NCBI GenBank assembly: GCA_021413865.1
Contig: JAIOPN010000007.1
Coordinates: forward strand, 45,883 to 109,882
Reading direction: 5' to 3'
Source of the DNA: Planctomycetota bacterium
GTDB taxonomy: Bacteria > Planctomycetota > Phycisphaerae > Phycisphaerales > Phycisphaeraceae
DNA length: 64,000 nt
The notes under the pieces are model-generated. The model was not told the origin of the DNA. It worked only from the letters and a program-made list of their open reading frames with translations, and did not search any database. A program made the position numbers and the translations under genes. The stretch's first letter is position 1; each line of letters begins with the position of its first letter. Shown piece after piece: positions 54,123-63,864 of the stretch.

Positions 54123-54896
54123 CTAACGATGCGACGATCGCTTCGCCGCGCGGCGGTTGATCATGCAGGCGGTGTACGCCGCGCCGAAACCGTTGTCGAT
54201 GTTCACCACCGTGACGCCCGAGGCGCAGCTTGTCAGCATCCCCAGCAGCGCCGCGATGCCGCCCAGCGCCGCGCCGTAGCCCACGCTCGTCGGCACCGCG
54301 ATGACCGGCACGTCCACCAGCCCCCCCACCACGCTCGGCAGCGCCCCCTCCATCCCCGCGATGCAGACGATCACCGCCGCCTCACGCAGTTCCGGCAGCC
54401 GCGCGTTCAACCGGTGCAGACCCGCCACCCCCACGTCGTTGATCCGGTGCGGCGTCTGGCCCATCGCACGCACGGTCAGCTCCGCCTCCTCGGCGACCGA
54501 TTCGTCGCTCGTGCCCGCCGTGATGATCGGGATGGGCGCGGCGTGCTCGACGGGGGTCGGGGCACCGACCATGACGGTGCCCGCCCGGGAGCCGACGGTC
54601 AGCTCTGCGGCGTCGAAGGATTGCCTCATTGCCGCCACGTGCTCCACTCCCGCCCGCGTGACCAGCGCCACCGGGTGCCGGGCGCGGATCGCTCGTGCGA
54701 TGGCGACCACCTGCTCGGGGGTCTTCCCCGCGGCGAACACCACCTCCGCCGCCCCGCACCGCCGCGAGCGGTCGTGGTCGATCGTCGCAAACCCCATCGG
54801 CTCCGCGAGATGGCGACGCACCCGCTCCGCCGCCTCCCCCGGGGCAAGGGTACCCTCCTGAACCTGCCGCAGAATATGTCCCAGCGCCTCATCCAT
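54123..54896 (-). CDS. larB: Nickel-pincer cofactor synthesis protein LarB
   Basis: LarB carboxylates and hydrolyses nicotinic acid adenine dinucleotide in the first step of nickel-pincer nucleotide synthesis. The 257-residue product has the diagnostic VIVCIAGMEGALPSVVGGLV, then VPTSVGYGAALGGIAALLGM and SCASGVTVVNIDNGFGAAYT (about 185-245). An in-frame Met 10 codons upstream is a possible start. larC and larE, needed for the next steps, are not adjacent, so the rest of the pathway must be elsewhere or absent. It forms a unit with nnrD. Confidence 0.93.
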   Translation of the reverse strand: MDEALGHILRQVQEGTLAPGEAAERVRRHLAEPMGFATIDHDRSRRCGAAEVVFAAGKTPEQVVAIARAIRARHPVALVTRAGVEHVAAMRQSFDAAELTVGSRAGTVMVGAPTPVEHAAPIPIITAGTSDESVAEEAELTVRAMGQTPHRINDVGVAGLHRLNARLPELREAAVIVCIAGMEGALPSVVGGLVDVPVIAVPTSVGYGAALGGIAALLGMLTSCASGVTVVNIDNGFGAAYTACMINRRAAKRSSHR

Positions 54897-55055
54897 GGTT
54901 TTCAAACTTTTCCAAAAAATCTTCACCCGCCCAAAACCAGTGCCATAGGGCTGGCACCCCGATCCACGATACTTCCCCCGTCACCGTCGCGGGGCTGGTC
55001 GGTTCCCGGGTCGCTTCCGGGGGGACCCCTGAACCGATCAGCCCCCGCGCCCCTG

Positions 55056-56606
55056 TCACTTCCCCGCCTCGATCACGTGGATCGACAGCCTGCCGATCAC
55101 ACCTACCAGCGGCACCATGTCGTTCCCCACATCCTCGTCCCGCATCGTCTGCACCGCCAGCGCGATGTGCGTCGCGTCAAAAGGCGTCTCGTCCGGCAGC
55201 GTCGCGTCCAAATCCACCCAGCGGCTCTGGCCCTTCTCCGTAAACCACGCCTGCGCCCACATGTGATACCCGAACACCCCCTGCTGACCCATGAACCGAT
55301 CGACATAGATCAGCCCGCTCACCGTCCGGCTCGGTATCCCCGCGCCGCGCAGCAGCGCCGCCAGCAGCACCGCGTGCTCCGTGCAATCCCCCTGCCGCGT
55401 GCGCGCCACCTCGCTGGCGCTGGCGAATCCGACAGACAGGTCCTTCGAGTTGATGAACCCATGCACATACCGCCGGACCCACTCGGCGGTCTGGGCCTTG
55501 GTCGCGGTCTTGAACTCGGGGTTGCTCTTCACCGCGTTGTCCAGGAGCTTCTGCACCTCGGGGTCCTTGAAGTTCAACATCGGCGTGGCGCGGCGGTGCG
55601 CCTCCCCGGGCAGGTCCGCCACCGGGTTCACCGGGTCATCCAGGTCCACCGCCACCACGGCCGTGCGCTCGTCGCCCCACGTCACGCGCTGGTACCCGGC
55701 GCGTAGCAGGTCGATTTTGGGAACCGTACCATCCGCCACCGGCGCGAGCGTCACCTCGTACACCGCCGACCTCAACCCGCGCGCGTTCTTGATCGGCACG
55801 TCCGGTTTGATCAGCGTGCCCGCCATCAGCTCCGGCGGGTTGATCTGCGCCTTGGCCAACACCTTGTCCGTCTCGACGATGTCCATCGCCATGCCGGGGA
55901 TCACCGGCATCGAATACCTGATGAGGTCCCCCGCCTCGTCGATGTAAACCTCCGACTTCACCGCCGGCACGTTCGAGACCGTCATCGTCGCCCGCGTCGC
56001 AGGCACGACCCGGCCCATCAACTCCACGTCTTTTTTCTCCAGGATCGTCAGCACCGTCTCGATCGGCTCCACCCCCACGCTCGGGTCCAGCACCGAGCTG
56101 CGGATGACCTTCACACCGAGCCTGAGCTGCTCCTCCACGTACCGCCCCGCCGCCGCCGGCGCCATCCAGCCCTTGGAGGTCTCCACGGTCTGCCGCTGCT
56201 CCTGCCCCGCCTGCTTCACGACGATGTCCGTCTTGCCGTCGTGGAACGTCATCGTGCGCTCGATCGCCATCCCCGCGAAGCGCTGCGATGAGGTGGCGGA
56301 GATCGGCCCGCCATCCGCCGTCTCGACAAAGCCGCACGTGATCCCCATCGCCACCGCGACGCTCCCGCGTTTGAAAGAGACCGACATCTCGGTGGCGGAC
56401 TCGATGGTAGCGGGCTGGTCCTTGGTGGCCGCGCGGTACTTCTCGGTGTTGTGCATCCACCCCGCGGGCTGGCCTTGGAGCTGGACCTGGTACCAGTGCT
56501 CCTTGTCGCGTTTATCGATGCTCTCGGCGGCGCGCAACGCGGGCGCCAGCGAGACGAGGCAGAGGAAAACCGCGATGAACGGCACGGGTTTACGGGTGTG
56601 GTTCAT
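55056..56606 (-). CDS. Secreted transglutaminase-like protein
   Basis: 516 residues with a signal peptide (PFIAVFLCLVSLAPALRA). The C-terminal third is a transglutaminase-like core: RTRQGDCTEHAVLLAALLRG with the nucleophilic Cys, GYHMWAQAWFTEKG with the His and RWVDLDATLP with the Asp. The first 350 residues (beta-rich, DVELMGRVVPATRA and similar) are not recognised. It would act in the periplasm as a protease, amidase or crosslinker. No ATP-grasp or alpha-E partner gene of the usual cytosolic cluster is nearby. The start at 56606 has AGG about 6 nt upstream. Confidence 0.87.
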   Translation of the reverse strand: MNHTRKPVPFIAVFLCLVSLAPALRAAESIDKRDKEHWYQVQLQGQPAGWMHNTEKYRAATKDQPATIESATEMSVSFKRGSVAVAMGITCGFVETADGGPISATSSQRFAGMAIERTMTFHDGKTDIVVKQAGQEQRQTVETSKGWMAPAAAGRYVEEQLRLGVKVIRSSVLDPSVGVEPIETVLTILEKKDVELMGRVVPATRATMTVSNVPAVKSEVYIDEAGDLIRYSMPVIPGMAMDIVETDKVLAKAQINPPELMAGTLIKPDVPIKNARGLRSAVYEVTLAPVADGTVPKIDLLRAGYQRVTWGDERTAVVAVDLDDPVNPVADLPGEAHRRATPMLNFKDPEVQKLLDNAVKSNPEFKTATKAQTAEWVRRYVHGFINSKDLSVGFASASEVARTRQGDCTEHAVLLAALLRGAGIPSRTVSGLIYVDRFMGQQGVFGYHMWAQAWFTEKGQSRWVDLDATLPDETPFDATHIALAVQTMRDEDVGNDMVPLVGVIGRLSIHVIEAGK

Positions 56607-56648
56607 ACGTGCCTGATTGTAGTGCTGCGCCGACGTACGGACTGTCCG

Positions 56649-56676
56649 ATAGCCCCCGCTCCGCCTGGGGCTATGG
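56649..56676. repeat. Truncated family C element overlapping a stop codon
   Basis: ATAGCCCC (56649-56656) and GGGGCTAT (56667-56674) match the outermost bases of the family C arms, with the interior missing. The right arm contains the TAG stop of the gene at 56671-58002. Confidence 0.65.
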
Positions 56677-58002
56677 GGCGGAGACCCGCTGCGCGACCGC
56701 GAGACGGAGGGCTTCGAGTTTCGCGGGGGGATAGAGCACGAAACACCAGTCGCGCCGCCGGGCGACGACACCGTTGGCCAGGCCGGCGCGGGTGCGCTCC
56801 AGATCGCGGCGGGCGGCGTCGAGCATTGACGCGTGCCGCGTCGCCAGGCCGTGGTTCAGTTCGTGCAGCTCGCGGAAGAGGGCCGCGCGGCGTTTGCGGT
56901 TACGGTCGAAGCCCATCTCGCCGAGGATTTCGTGCTTACGCTGGGAGGCGATGTGATCGGCCGCCGGGGCGTCGCCGTCGAGCTCGCGTTCGATGTTGTG
57001 CGGCAGGTGGTGACAGAGCCAGACCGCGCGGTCCACCGCGGCGCGGTCGGCGACGGGGGCGTCGAAATCCATCCGCACGTCGGCGCTGACGACCGCCATG
57101 GGGGCGAGCGGCTCGCCGGTCCACTCGCGCCACCACGCCTCGGTGACGAGGTCATAGACGCCGCCGCCCTTGCCGTGGATGAAGAGGTCGCAGGAGCCGG
57201 AGCGGAGGTAGGCGGTCATGAGCAGGGCGCGGGGGGCGAGGCGCATGCCGGGCCGGACGGGGTCGCCGTTTTCGTTGACCAGTTCGGGCACGCGGTCGGA
57301 GAGGTCGGCGAAGAGGCGGAGGCGGGGTTGGCCGGGGGACAGAGACCAGAGCGGGAGTTCGACGCGCTCGACCGATTCGATGAGGGGCGCGACACGGGCC
57401 GCGGGGTGCGCGGCGGCGGCGCGGTTGTAGCAGGCGGTGCATTTCCGGGCGTCGCGCAACATCCGCTCCACGACGGCGGAGAACCGTTCCTCGCCCGCCA
57501 GCGCGGAGGAGAAACGCATGGGGATCGCGCCGACATGGGGGTGCATCAGCGTGGCGGTCAGGGTTGCGAGTTGCTCGCCGAGTGTGGGTGGTTGCTCCAC
57601 GCGTGCAATCGCCTGTTTCAGCAGGTCGAGGGAGCAGGCGAGGCGCGGGCCATATTGCGATTTGGCGTTGCGCAGCCCCTGTTCGAGCTGCGCCCGCGTG
57701 GCGCTCGGCTGGGAGCAGGGCGGGAGGTCCACCCTCACCGGCGCGAGGTGGACGGCGACGGCGGAGAGGCGGTCGCCGTCACGCAGCGGGAGTTCCACGC
57801 GGAACGAATCGACGGGGTCGTGATCGACGACGAGGTGGAAGGCCTCCGCGTTGTGTTGCCGGGCGAAGAGGGCGGCGGCGATGTCCTTGGCGAGGATGCC
57901 CGGGTGCCAGAGCCACGCCTGGTGGCCGGTGGCGACGATGGCCCCGCGACCCCCCGTAAGCGGAGGGGATGGGAGTTTCCACGACGCGGGTTGTGGTTCC
58001 AT
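56671..58002 (-). CDS. BshC-like hypothetical protein
   Basis: 443 residues from the ATG at 58002 (MEPQPASWKLPSPP). The block GAIVATGHQAWLWHPGILAKD (about 21-40), followed by VVDHDPVDSFRVELP near 60-74, resembles the TGxQPG and HDxxE regions of BshC, the cysteine-adding enzyme of bacillithiol synthesis. The C-terminal 100 residues are helical and Arg-rich (NRKRRAALFRELHELNHG). No bshA or bshB is present. It could equally be a related sugar-binding protein. The stop codon lies inside a truncated family C repeat and a family C half-arm is found upstream of the start. Confidence 0.5.
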   Translation of the reverse strand: MEPQPASWKLPSPPLTGGRGAIVATGHQAWLWHPGILAKDIAAALFARQHNAEAFHLVVDHDPVDSFRVELPLRDGDRLSAVAVHLAPVRVDLPPCSQPSATRAQLEQGLRNAKSQYGPRLACSLDLLKQAIARVEQPPTLGEQLATLTATLMHPHVGAIPMRFSSALAGEERFSAVVERMLRDARKCTACYNRAAAAHPAARVAPLIESVERVELPLWSLSPGQPRLRLFADLSDRVPELVNENGDPVRPGMRLAPRALLMTAYLRSGSCDLFIHGKGGGVYDLVTEAWWREWTGEPLAPMAVVSADVRMDFDAPVADRAAVDRAVWLCHHLPHNIERELDGDAPAADHIASQRKHEILGEMGFDRNRKRRAALFRELHELNHGLATRHASMLDAARRDLERTRAGLANGVVARRRDWCFVLYPPAKLEALRLAVAQRVSAP

Positions 58003-58049
58003 CAACACCTGCACGGGGGTGATTGTAGGAGATTCGGTGAGTGCCGATC

Positions 58050-58071
58050 CCATAGCCCCCGGCTCGGCGGG
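58050..58071. repeat. Solo arm of a family C element
   Basis: CCATAGCCCCCGGCTCGGCG matches one family C arm. No second arm follows before the M24 peptidase start at 58104. Confidence 0.7.
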
Positions 58072-58103
58072 CGGTCCATCGCCCCGGCGATATACTTCCC
58101 CGC

Positions 58104-59198
58104 ATGACACGACCGGACACCAACGCCCGCGTGCGGGCGCTCCGCGACCGCCTGAAACCCCACGGAATTTCGGCGCTGCTCGTCACCAACCCCAACGACA
58201 TCCGCTACCTCACCGGCTTTGTCGGCCACGACTCGTGGGCGCTGGTGCCGATGGCGGGCGAGCCGGTCACCATCATCAGCGACAACCGTTTCGAGGAGCA
58301 GATCGGGCGCGAGGCCCCGCGCGCCAAGGCAGTCATGCGCAAGGGCTCGCTCAGCGAGGCGGTGGCGAAGTTGGCGGCAAAAACAAAAGCCAAACGCATC
58401 GGCCTGCAGCCCGAGCACGTCTCGCTGCAGCAGTACAAGGCCCTGTCGAAGGCGGTAGGGTCGGCTCGCCTCAAGCCCGTGACCGATGGTTTGATCCAGC
58501 AGCGTGCCGTCAAGGACGCCGGCGAGATCGCCGACATCCGCAGGGCCCTCAAGGCCCAGCAGGAGGCGTTCCGCCGGGTCACCCGCGCCATCAGGCCCGG
58601 CGACAGCGAGCAGACGGTCGCGGCGAAGCTCGAATACACGATGCGATTGCTGGGCGCCGACGGCCCGAGCTTCAACACCATTATCGCCGCCGGCGCCAAC
58701 GCCAGCCTCCCGCACGCCATCCCCGGTCCTGCCAAGGTTCGGTCCGGGGGCATCGTCCTCATCGACTGGGGGGCGAAGTTCAACGGCTACTGCTCCGATC
58801 TCACCCGCGTGATCGCCCTGGGGAGGATGCCGGCCAAGATCAGGGAAATCTACAAGATCGTTCTGGATGCCCAGCTCGCGGGCATCGCCGCCATCGCCCC
58901 GGGCAAGAAACTCAAGGACATCGACAAGGTCGCGCGCGACATCATCAAGAAAGCCGGCTACGGCGACCGGTTCGGTCACGGGCTGGGCCACGGCATCGGG
59001 CTGGACATCCACGAGCAGCCGTCGCTCTCCTGGCGGACGGAGGAACGCCTGGAGGTCGGGCAGGTGGTGACGGTCGAGCCGGGGATTTACCTGCCGGGCG
59101 TGGGGGGGGTGCGGATCGAGGACGATGTTCTGGTGACGCCGCGCGGCCACGAGGTGCTGAGCGATTTGCCCAAGGGCCTCGAATCCGCGATTATGTGA
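58104..59198 (+). CDS. M24 metallopeptidase, Xaa-Pro aminopeptidase type
   Basis: Removes an N-terminal residue next to proline from peptides. The 364-residue product has an N-terminal creatinase-like domain (about 1-130) and a pita-bread catalytic domain. Its metal ligands are visible: [17 protein letters not shown] (two Asp), [14 protein letters not shown] (His), [11 protein letters not shown] (Glu) and [10 protein letters not shown] (Glu). The length suits the short bacterial PepQ/PepP-like form. It lies 53 nt upstream of accB on the same strand, an arrangement also common in other bacteria, often with efp. Confidence 0.94.
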   Translation: MTRPDTNARVRALRDRLKPHGISALLVTNPNDIRYLTGFVGHDSWALVPMAGEPVTIISDNRFEEQIGREAPRAKAVMRKGSLSEAVAKLAAKTKAKRIGLQPEHVSLQQYKALSKAVGSARLKPVTDGLIQQRAVKDAGEIADIRRALKAQQEAFRRVTRAIRPGDSEQTVAAKLEYTMRLLGADGPSFNTIIAAGANASLPHAIPGPAKVRSGGIVLIDWGAKFNGYCSDLTRVIALGRMPAKIREIYKIVLDAQLAGIAAIAPGKKLKDIDKVARDIIKKAGYGDRFGHGLGHGIGLDIHEQPSLSWRTEERLEVGQVVTVEPGIYLPGVGGVRIEDDVLVTPRGHEVLSDLPKGLESAIM

Positions 59199-59251
59199 CG
59201 AGGGGCCAACGGACAGGATGGCCGGCGGTCTCCCCCCTATAAGGCTTTTTT

Positions 59252-59722
59252 ATGCTCGACCCCAAGACGTTGAAGGAACTGGTCAAGCTTATGGTCGCCA
59301 ACGACCTGACCGAGCTGGACCTGCAGGACCCCCAGGGTGAGCGGGTGACGCTCAAACGCAACGCGGTGCACCACGGCCAGCCCGTGATGCACATGGTCCC
59401 CGCGCCGGCCCCCGTCGCTTCTGTCCCGTCGGCCTCCGCCCCCGCCGCCTCCGAGCCCGCCGCACCCGCCGCCGACGAGGGGCTTGTCGCCATCAAGAGC
59501 CCGATGGTCGGCACCTTCTATACCGCCGCCGGCCCGGACGCCAAGGCGTTCGTCGCGGTCGGGTCGCAGGTGAGCGCCGACACGACCGTCTGCATCATCG
59601 AGGCGATGAAGGTCTTCAACGAGATTAAGGCCGAGACCGCCGGCACGATCCAGAAAATCCTCGTGAACAACGGCCAGGCGGTGGAGTTCGGCCAGCCGCT
59701 CTATCTCGTGAAGCCCGGGTGA
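59252..59722 (+). CDS. accB: Biotin carboxyl carrier protein of acetyl-CoA carboxylase
   Basis: 156 residues. The C-terminal biotinyl domain carries CIIEAMKVFNEI with biotin attached to Lys120. An Ala/Pro-rich linker (about 50-75) separates it from an N-terminal helical part. It carries CO2 between biotin carboxylase and carboxyltransferase at the start of fatty acid synthesis. It is 85 nt upstream of accC and follows the M24 peptidase, so all three probably form one operon. Confidence 0.97.
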   Translation: MLDPKTLKELVKLMVANDLTELDLQDPQGERVTLKRNAVHHGQPVMHMVPAPAPVASVPSASAPAASEPAAPAADEGLVAIKSPMVGTFYTAAGPDAKAFVAVGSQVSADTTVCIIEAMKVFNEIKAETAGTIQKILVNNGQAVEFGQPLYLVKPG

Positions 59723-59807
59723 ATCGGCGGCGCCTCCAGGCGCGGACCCGCCGTCCCGGCTCCCACCGGATTTCCCGACCCTAGACCCCGATAGCGCGGA
59801 CCCCACA

Positions 59808-61169
59808 ATGTTTTCCCGCATCCTTATCGCAAACCGTGGCGAAATCGCCGTCCGCATCATCCGCGCGGCGCGCGAGATGGGCATCGAGTCCGTCGCCGTC
59901 TTTTCGACCGCCGACAAGGACTCACGCCACGTGCGCATGGCGGACCAGGCCGTCTGCATCGGCCCGCCCCCCTCGGCGCAGTCCTACCTGAACATCCCCG
60001 CCATCATCTCCGCCGCCGAGATCGCCAACGTCGATGCGATCCACCCGGGCTACGGCTTCCTCGCCGAGAACTCCCACTTCGCCGAGGTCTGCCGTTCGTG
60101 CAAGATCGAGTTCATCGGCCCGAGCGTGGAGTCCATGGCGGCGCTGGGGGGCAAGGTCTCCTGCAAGCAGATCGCCATCAAGAACAAGGTGCCCACCGCG
60201 CCGGGCAGCAAGGGCAAGATCGAGTCGGAGGAGGAGGCGATCAAGGTCGCGCGCGAGATCGTTTACCCGGTGATCGTCAAGGCCTCCGCCGGCGGCGGCG
60301 GGCGCGGCATGCGCGTGGCGCACAACGACATCGCGCTCCGCGCGGGCCTCAAGTCCGCCATGGCCGAGGCGCAGGGGGCGTTCGGCGACTCCACCGTTTA
60401 CATCGAGAAGTTCATCGAGAAGGCCCGCCACGTCGAGGTGCAGATCCTCGGCGACATGCACGGCAACGTCGTCCACCTCTTCGAGCGCGACTGCACCATG
60501 CAGCGCCGCCACCAGAAGCTCATCGAGGAGGCGCCCTGCCCCGTGCTCAAAGACAAGGAGCGTGAGGAGCTCTGCAACGCCGCCGTACGTCTCTGCAAAG
60601 CGGCGAAGTACTACTCGGCGGGCACCGTCGAGTTCCTGATGGACGCCGTCACGCGGAAGTTCTACCTCATGGAGGTGAACACCCGCGTGCAGGTCGAGCA
60701 CCCGGTCACCGAGGCGATCACGGGCATCGACATCGTCAAGGCGCAGATCCGCGTCGCCGCCGGGGAGAAGCTGGGCTTCTCGCAGAAGGACATCAAGCGG
60801 CACGGCCACGCCATCGAGGTCCGCATCAACGCCGAGGACCCGGCGAAGAACTTCATCCCGTGCGCGGGCCTGATCGAGCACTTCGACCCGCCCGGCGGCC
60901 CGGGCGTCCGCATGGACACGCACTGCTACTCGGGCTACCGCGTCCCGTCGAACTACGACTCGATGATCGCCAAGCTCATCGTCCACAAGAAGACCCGCGC
61001 CGCCGCGATCAGCACCCTGCGCCGGGCGCTGGCCGAGTTCCGGGTCGATCCCATCAAGACGACGATCCCGCTGCACGCCGAGCTGATGCGCAACAACGAT
61101 TTCCTGCGCAACGACACGGACATCCACTACGTCGAGCGGCTGTTGGAACGCAGCGCTTCGCACGGGTGA
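59808..61169 (+). CDS. accC: Biotin carboxylase of acetyl-CoA carboxylase
   Basis: 453 residues with the full ATP-grasp fold. Features are IANRGEIAVRIIRAARE (8-24), PGYGFLAENSHFAEVC near 84-99, the glycine-rich KASAGGGGRGMRVAH (about 158-172) and EVNTRVQVEHPVTEAITGID (about 287-306) with the catalytic Arg and Glu. It carboxylates biotin on AccB with bicarbonate and ATP. The genes for the carboxyltransferase (accA, accD) are elsewhere. Confidence 0.98.
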   Translation: MFSRILIANRGEIAVRIIRAAREMGIESVAVFSTADKDSRHVRMADQAVCIGPPPSAQSYLNIPAIISAAEIANVDAIHPGYGFLAENSHFAEVCRSCKIEFIGPSVESMAALGGKVSCKQIAIKNKVPTAPGSKGKIESEEEAIKVAREIVYPVIVKASAGGGGRGMRVAHNDIALRAGLKSAMAEAQGAFGDSTVYIEKFIEKARHVEVQILGDMHGNVVHLFERDCTMQRRHQKLIEEAPCPVLKDKEREELCNAAVRLCKAAKYYSAGTVEFLMDAVTRKFYLMEVNTRVQVEHPVTEAITGIDIVKAQIRVAAGEKLGFSQKDIKRHGHAIEVRINAEDPAKNFIPCAGLIEHFDPPGGPGVRMDTHCYSGYRVPSNYDSMIAKLIVHKKTRAAAISTLRRALAEFRVDPIKTTIPLHAELMRNNDFLRNDTDIHYVERLLERSASHG

Positions 61170-61294
61170 GGCGCCCACGGATTTTTACGCCCCCTGATCC
61201 GCTTGCGTCACGCCAAAGTTCACCCTATCGTCCCCCCTCACCCCGGCCCGGGAGGGCGACGGGTCAGACACATCAATCCCAAGGGAATCATCAC

Positions 61295-62347
61295 ATGAGC
61301 AAGGAACCGGTTCGTTACGGCGTCGTCGGCCTGGGCCGCGCGGGTTGGGACATCCACGTCGCCGCGCTGCGCGGCCGGGCGGACGCCAAGATCGTCGCCA
61401 TCGCCGACCCCCTCGAGGCCCGCCGCAACGAGGCCGCCACGGAGTTCGGCTGCAAGACCTACACCGACATCACCTCGCTCCTCAAGCAGGAAGACATTGA
61501 GGTCGTCACCATCGCCACGCCCTCTGTGCTGCACGGGCCGGACACCAAGCAGGCGCTCAGGGCGGGCAAGCACGTCGTCGTCGAGAAGCCCATGGCCATG
61601 AGCCTCGCCGAGGCCGACAGCATGATCAAGGCCGCCAAGGCCGCGCGCAAGAAACTCTTCGTCCACCAGAACTACCGCTTCTTCCCCGAGTGCACCCACC
61701 TTAAAGAAGTCGTCGATTCGGGCATCATCGGCAAGGTCTTCCACATCCGCTGCTACATCACGGGCTTCAACCGCCGCAACGACTGGCAGACCCTCTCCAA
61801 GAACGGCGGCGGGGTGCTCAACAACACCTGCCCGCACTTCATCGACCAGATTTTGCTCTACGCCGGCGCGCCGGTGAAAGAGGTCATGGGCGACCTCCGC
61901 CAGATCGCCTCGCCCGGCGACGTCGAGGACCACGTCAAGGCGTTCATCCGTTTCGAGAACGGCTGCACCGCCGACATGGAAATCTCCAGCGTCGAAAACA
62001 TCGCGATGCCCATGCCCAAGTGGGTCTTCTGCGGCAGCACCGGCACCCTGACCAGCGACGGCCAGAAATCGACCATCCGTTGGTACGACCCCAAGCAGGT
62101 CAAGCCCCTCAAGGTGGTGGACGGCCCGGTCCTGGCCCGCAAATACGGCAACGAGGACAAGCTCCCCTGGCACGAAAAAGAGGTGGACGCCAAGGGCCCC
62201 GACCGCGGCACCTTCTACGGCAACGTCGCCGACGTCCTCCGCAATAAGGGCGCGATGTTCATCACCCCCGAGTCCGTCCGCGAGGTCATCCGCACCATCG
62301 GCATGATCCGCAAGGGGACGAAGTTCAGCGGGAAGGCGAAGAAGTAA
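61295..62347 (+). CDS. Gfo/Idh/MocA family oxidoreductase
   Basis: 350 residues from the ATG at 61295, with AAGGGA about 8 nt upstream. The nucleotide fold is YGVVGLGRAGWDIHVAAL (7-24) and the catalytic Lys lies in the classic motif VVEKPMAMSLAEA near residue 95. NTCPHFIDQILLYAG (about 176-190) provides the second His of the active site. It is a sugar or inositol-type dehydrogenase using NAD(P). No signal peptide is seen, so it is cytosolic. It stands alone, 125 nt after accC; the substrate is unknown. Confidence 0.92.
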   Translation: MSKEPVRYGVVGLGRAGWDIHVAALRGRADAKIVAIADPLEARRNEAATEFGCKTYTDITSLLKQEDIEVVTIATPSVLHGPDTKQALRAGKHVVVEKPMAMSLAEADSMIKAAKAARKKLFVHQNYRFFPECTHLKEVVDSGIIGKVFHIRCYITGFNRRNDWQTLSKNGGGVLNNTCPHFIDQILLYAGAPVKEVMGDLRQIASPGDVEDHVKAFIRFENGCTADMEISSVENIAMPMPKWVFCGSTGTLTSDGQKSTIRWYDPKQVKPLKVVDGPVLARKYGNEDKLPWHEKEVDAKGPDRGTFYGNVADVLRNKGAMFITPESVREVIRTIGMIRKGTKFSGKAKK

Positions 62348-62393
62348 CCTTGCTAGCCGGCCCGCTCGCGGAGAGGGTGCATCTTAACGCAGC

Positions 62394-62765
62394 CTACGGT
62401 GTTTCTTCCGTGGGCATTGCTGCGCTGAACGCAACGGTTTGTTCGGTTTTAGTGCACACAATAAGCCGCTCGGTTTCGATCCCAATGTCTAGGTTTTCGT
62501 TTCGCAGCCCTTGCCACGTGGCCAAGTACTGTAATGCACCCAGTTTCTTTTCGAGTTTCAGCTTCTTTTCTACTCCACCAATCCAAGCAAGTACGACTAG
62601 CTCGCCTCTGTCGGCGCGCGTCGCGAGTTCTGGCTCTTCGATACGTTTCTGCCGTCCCCGTTCCCAACACCAGATGAGCCCTTTATCTGGGCCGTGCCAG
62701 AGTTCATCCGAACTCAAGCCTTCGCGAATTGGTCGGTCAATGGAACGATGCAAATGCGTAGCCAT
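62394..62765 (-). CDS. Hypothetical protein next to the exonuclease-BRCT gene
   Basis: 123 residues. The ATG at 62765 has the best ribosome site of this area (GGAGGT, 8 nt upstream), located inside the end of the exonuclease frame, and the two genes are one base apart. The product (LWHGPDKGLIWCWERGRQ, then GELVVLAWIGGVEKKLKLEK) has no recognised motif, membrane segment or signal. The lower GC content matches the exonuclease gene, so both probably arrived together. Function unknown. Confidence 0.6.
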   Translation of the reverse strand: MATHLHRSIDRPIREGLSSDELWHGPDKGLIWCWERGRQKRIEEPELATRADRGELVVLAWIGGVEKKLKLEKKLGALQYLATWQGLRNENLDIGIETERLIVCTKTEQTVAFSAAMPTEETP

Positions 62766-62766
62766 C

Positions 62767-63864
62767 TCAACTCACCTCCACTCCAAGAGCCTTCCAGAAT
62801 ACTGGCTCATGCATGATGCGAACGCCATATTGCTGCGCCTTCTTAGCTTTGCCTGATTGCGTTTGCGGGTCAGCAACAACTAGAAGATCAAGTTTTTTCG
62901 TTACAGATTCTGCAACACTAAGGCCGGCCTTGATGGCGAGTTCTTCCGCATATTCACGCGAAATCATTCGGCCATTATGGGAGCACAGCATTTCGCCGGT
63001 AAAGCACACACGCATTCCAGCAAGACTGGTTTCTGTAGCTTTGACCGGTGGAGGACCAAGCGGAGTTTTGGCAACCTTTGCCGCAGCTTCATTGAGTATC
63101 TCATCGAGATTGGGCTGTTCTCGTCCGAGTAATCTTGCAACAAGTTTCAGGTCTCGCCGTTCCGCGTCGGTGATGATTCCATCTGCCACGGCCGCCAAGG
63201 CCAACTGATTCAGGTAATCGCGGTGAGCAAGGTGAATCTGATCGCCACTCAGCCCCCAGCGTGTCGCCGTTTCAAGTAGTGCGTCGCCTTCACAGTCGTC
63301 CACACGGCGATCTTCTAAAACTCGGTCGAGTAATGCCCCGTATGCCATGGCCGCACCGTCTGTGGCAACTGGTGCGGCGTTATCCCGTTTCCGCTCTAGA
63401 AGACGCTGCAAGAATGTGGGAGGCTCCGCCTGACGACGACGAGACTCGTTGCGTGTGAGGGTTTGCTTGGTTGTGCGTGGCAATTCGGGCCACGGGATCG
63501 CTGTTAATTCAGATAGTTTTTGAAGTGTGTCTGGATGGTCGGGGAGGAGGCTCGCTAATAGACGGGCGGCGGCGCGAGCATCCGCGAGGGCATCATGGGC
63601 TTCACCCTCAAACGTAATTCCGTGGTCACAGCAGCACTCCGTTAGTTTGCCACCTCCCGCAAGTTGCATCGTGCAGATGCTGAAGCAATTGGGCAAGGCG
63701 TACCCGGCACGAGTGAATTCGCTTTCCAGAAATTGTCGATCAAACCTCACATTGTGGGCAGCTATTGCAACGGATCCTCGCAGAACATCAGTCAGCGGTG
63801 CTGCGATTTCAGCAAATTGAGGCGCGAGGAGCACGTCTTCCGAGGTCAGGCCGTGAATACGACT
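62767..63864 (-). pseudogene. 5'-truncated DEDDh exonuclease with C-terminal BRCT domain
   Basis: The remaining frame encodes the second half of a DnaQ-like exonuclease: AAHNVRFDRQFLESEF is Exo II and EAHDALADARAAARLLASLL is Exo III. A helical middle (about 170-240, TerB-like) and a BRCT domain (LAGMRVCFTGEMLCSHNG to VFWKALGVE) follow. The Exo I motif (DxE) and start are missing. Reading upstream from the first usable start (GTG at 63834), the same frame still reads SRIHGLTSED, typical of the family, and then stops at the boundary of an IS5-type element at about 63865. The native gene was therefore cut by the insertion. It is unlikely to be an active nuclease. Confidence 0.85.
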
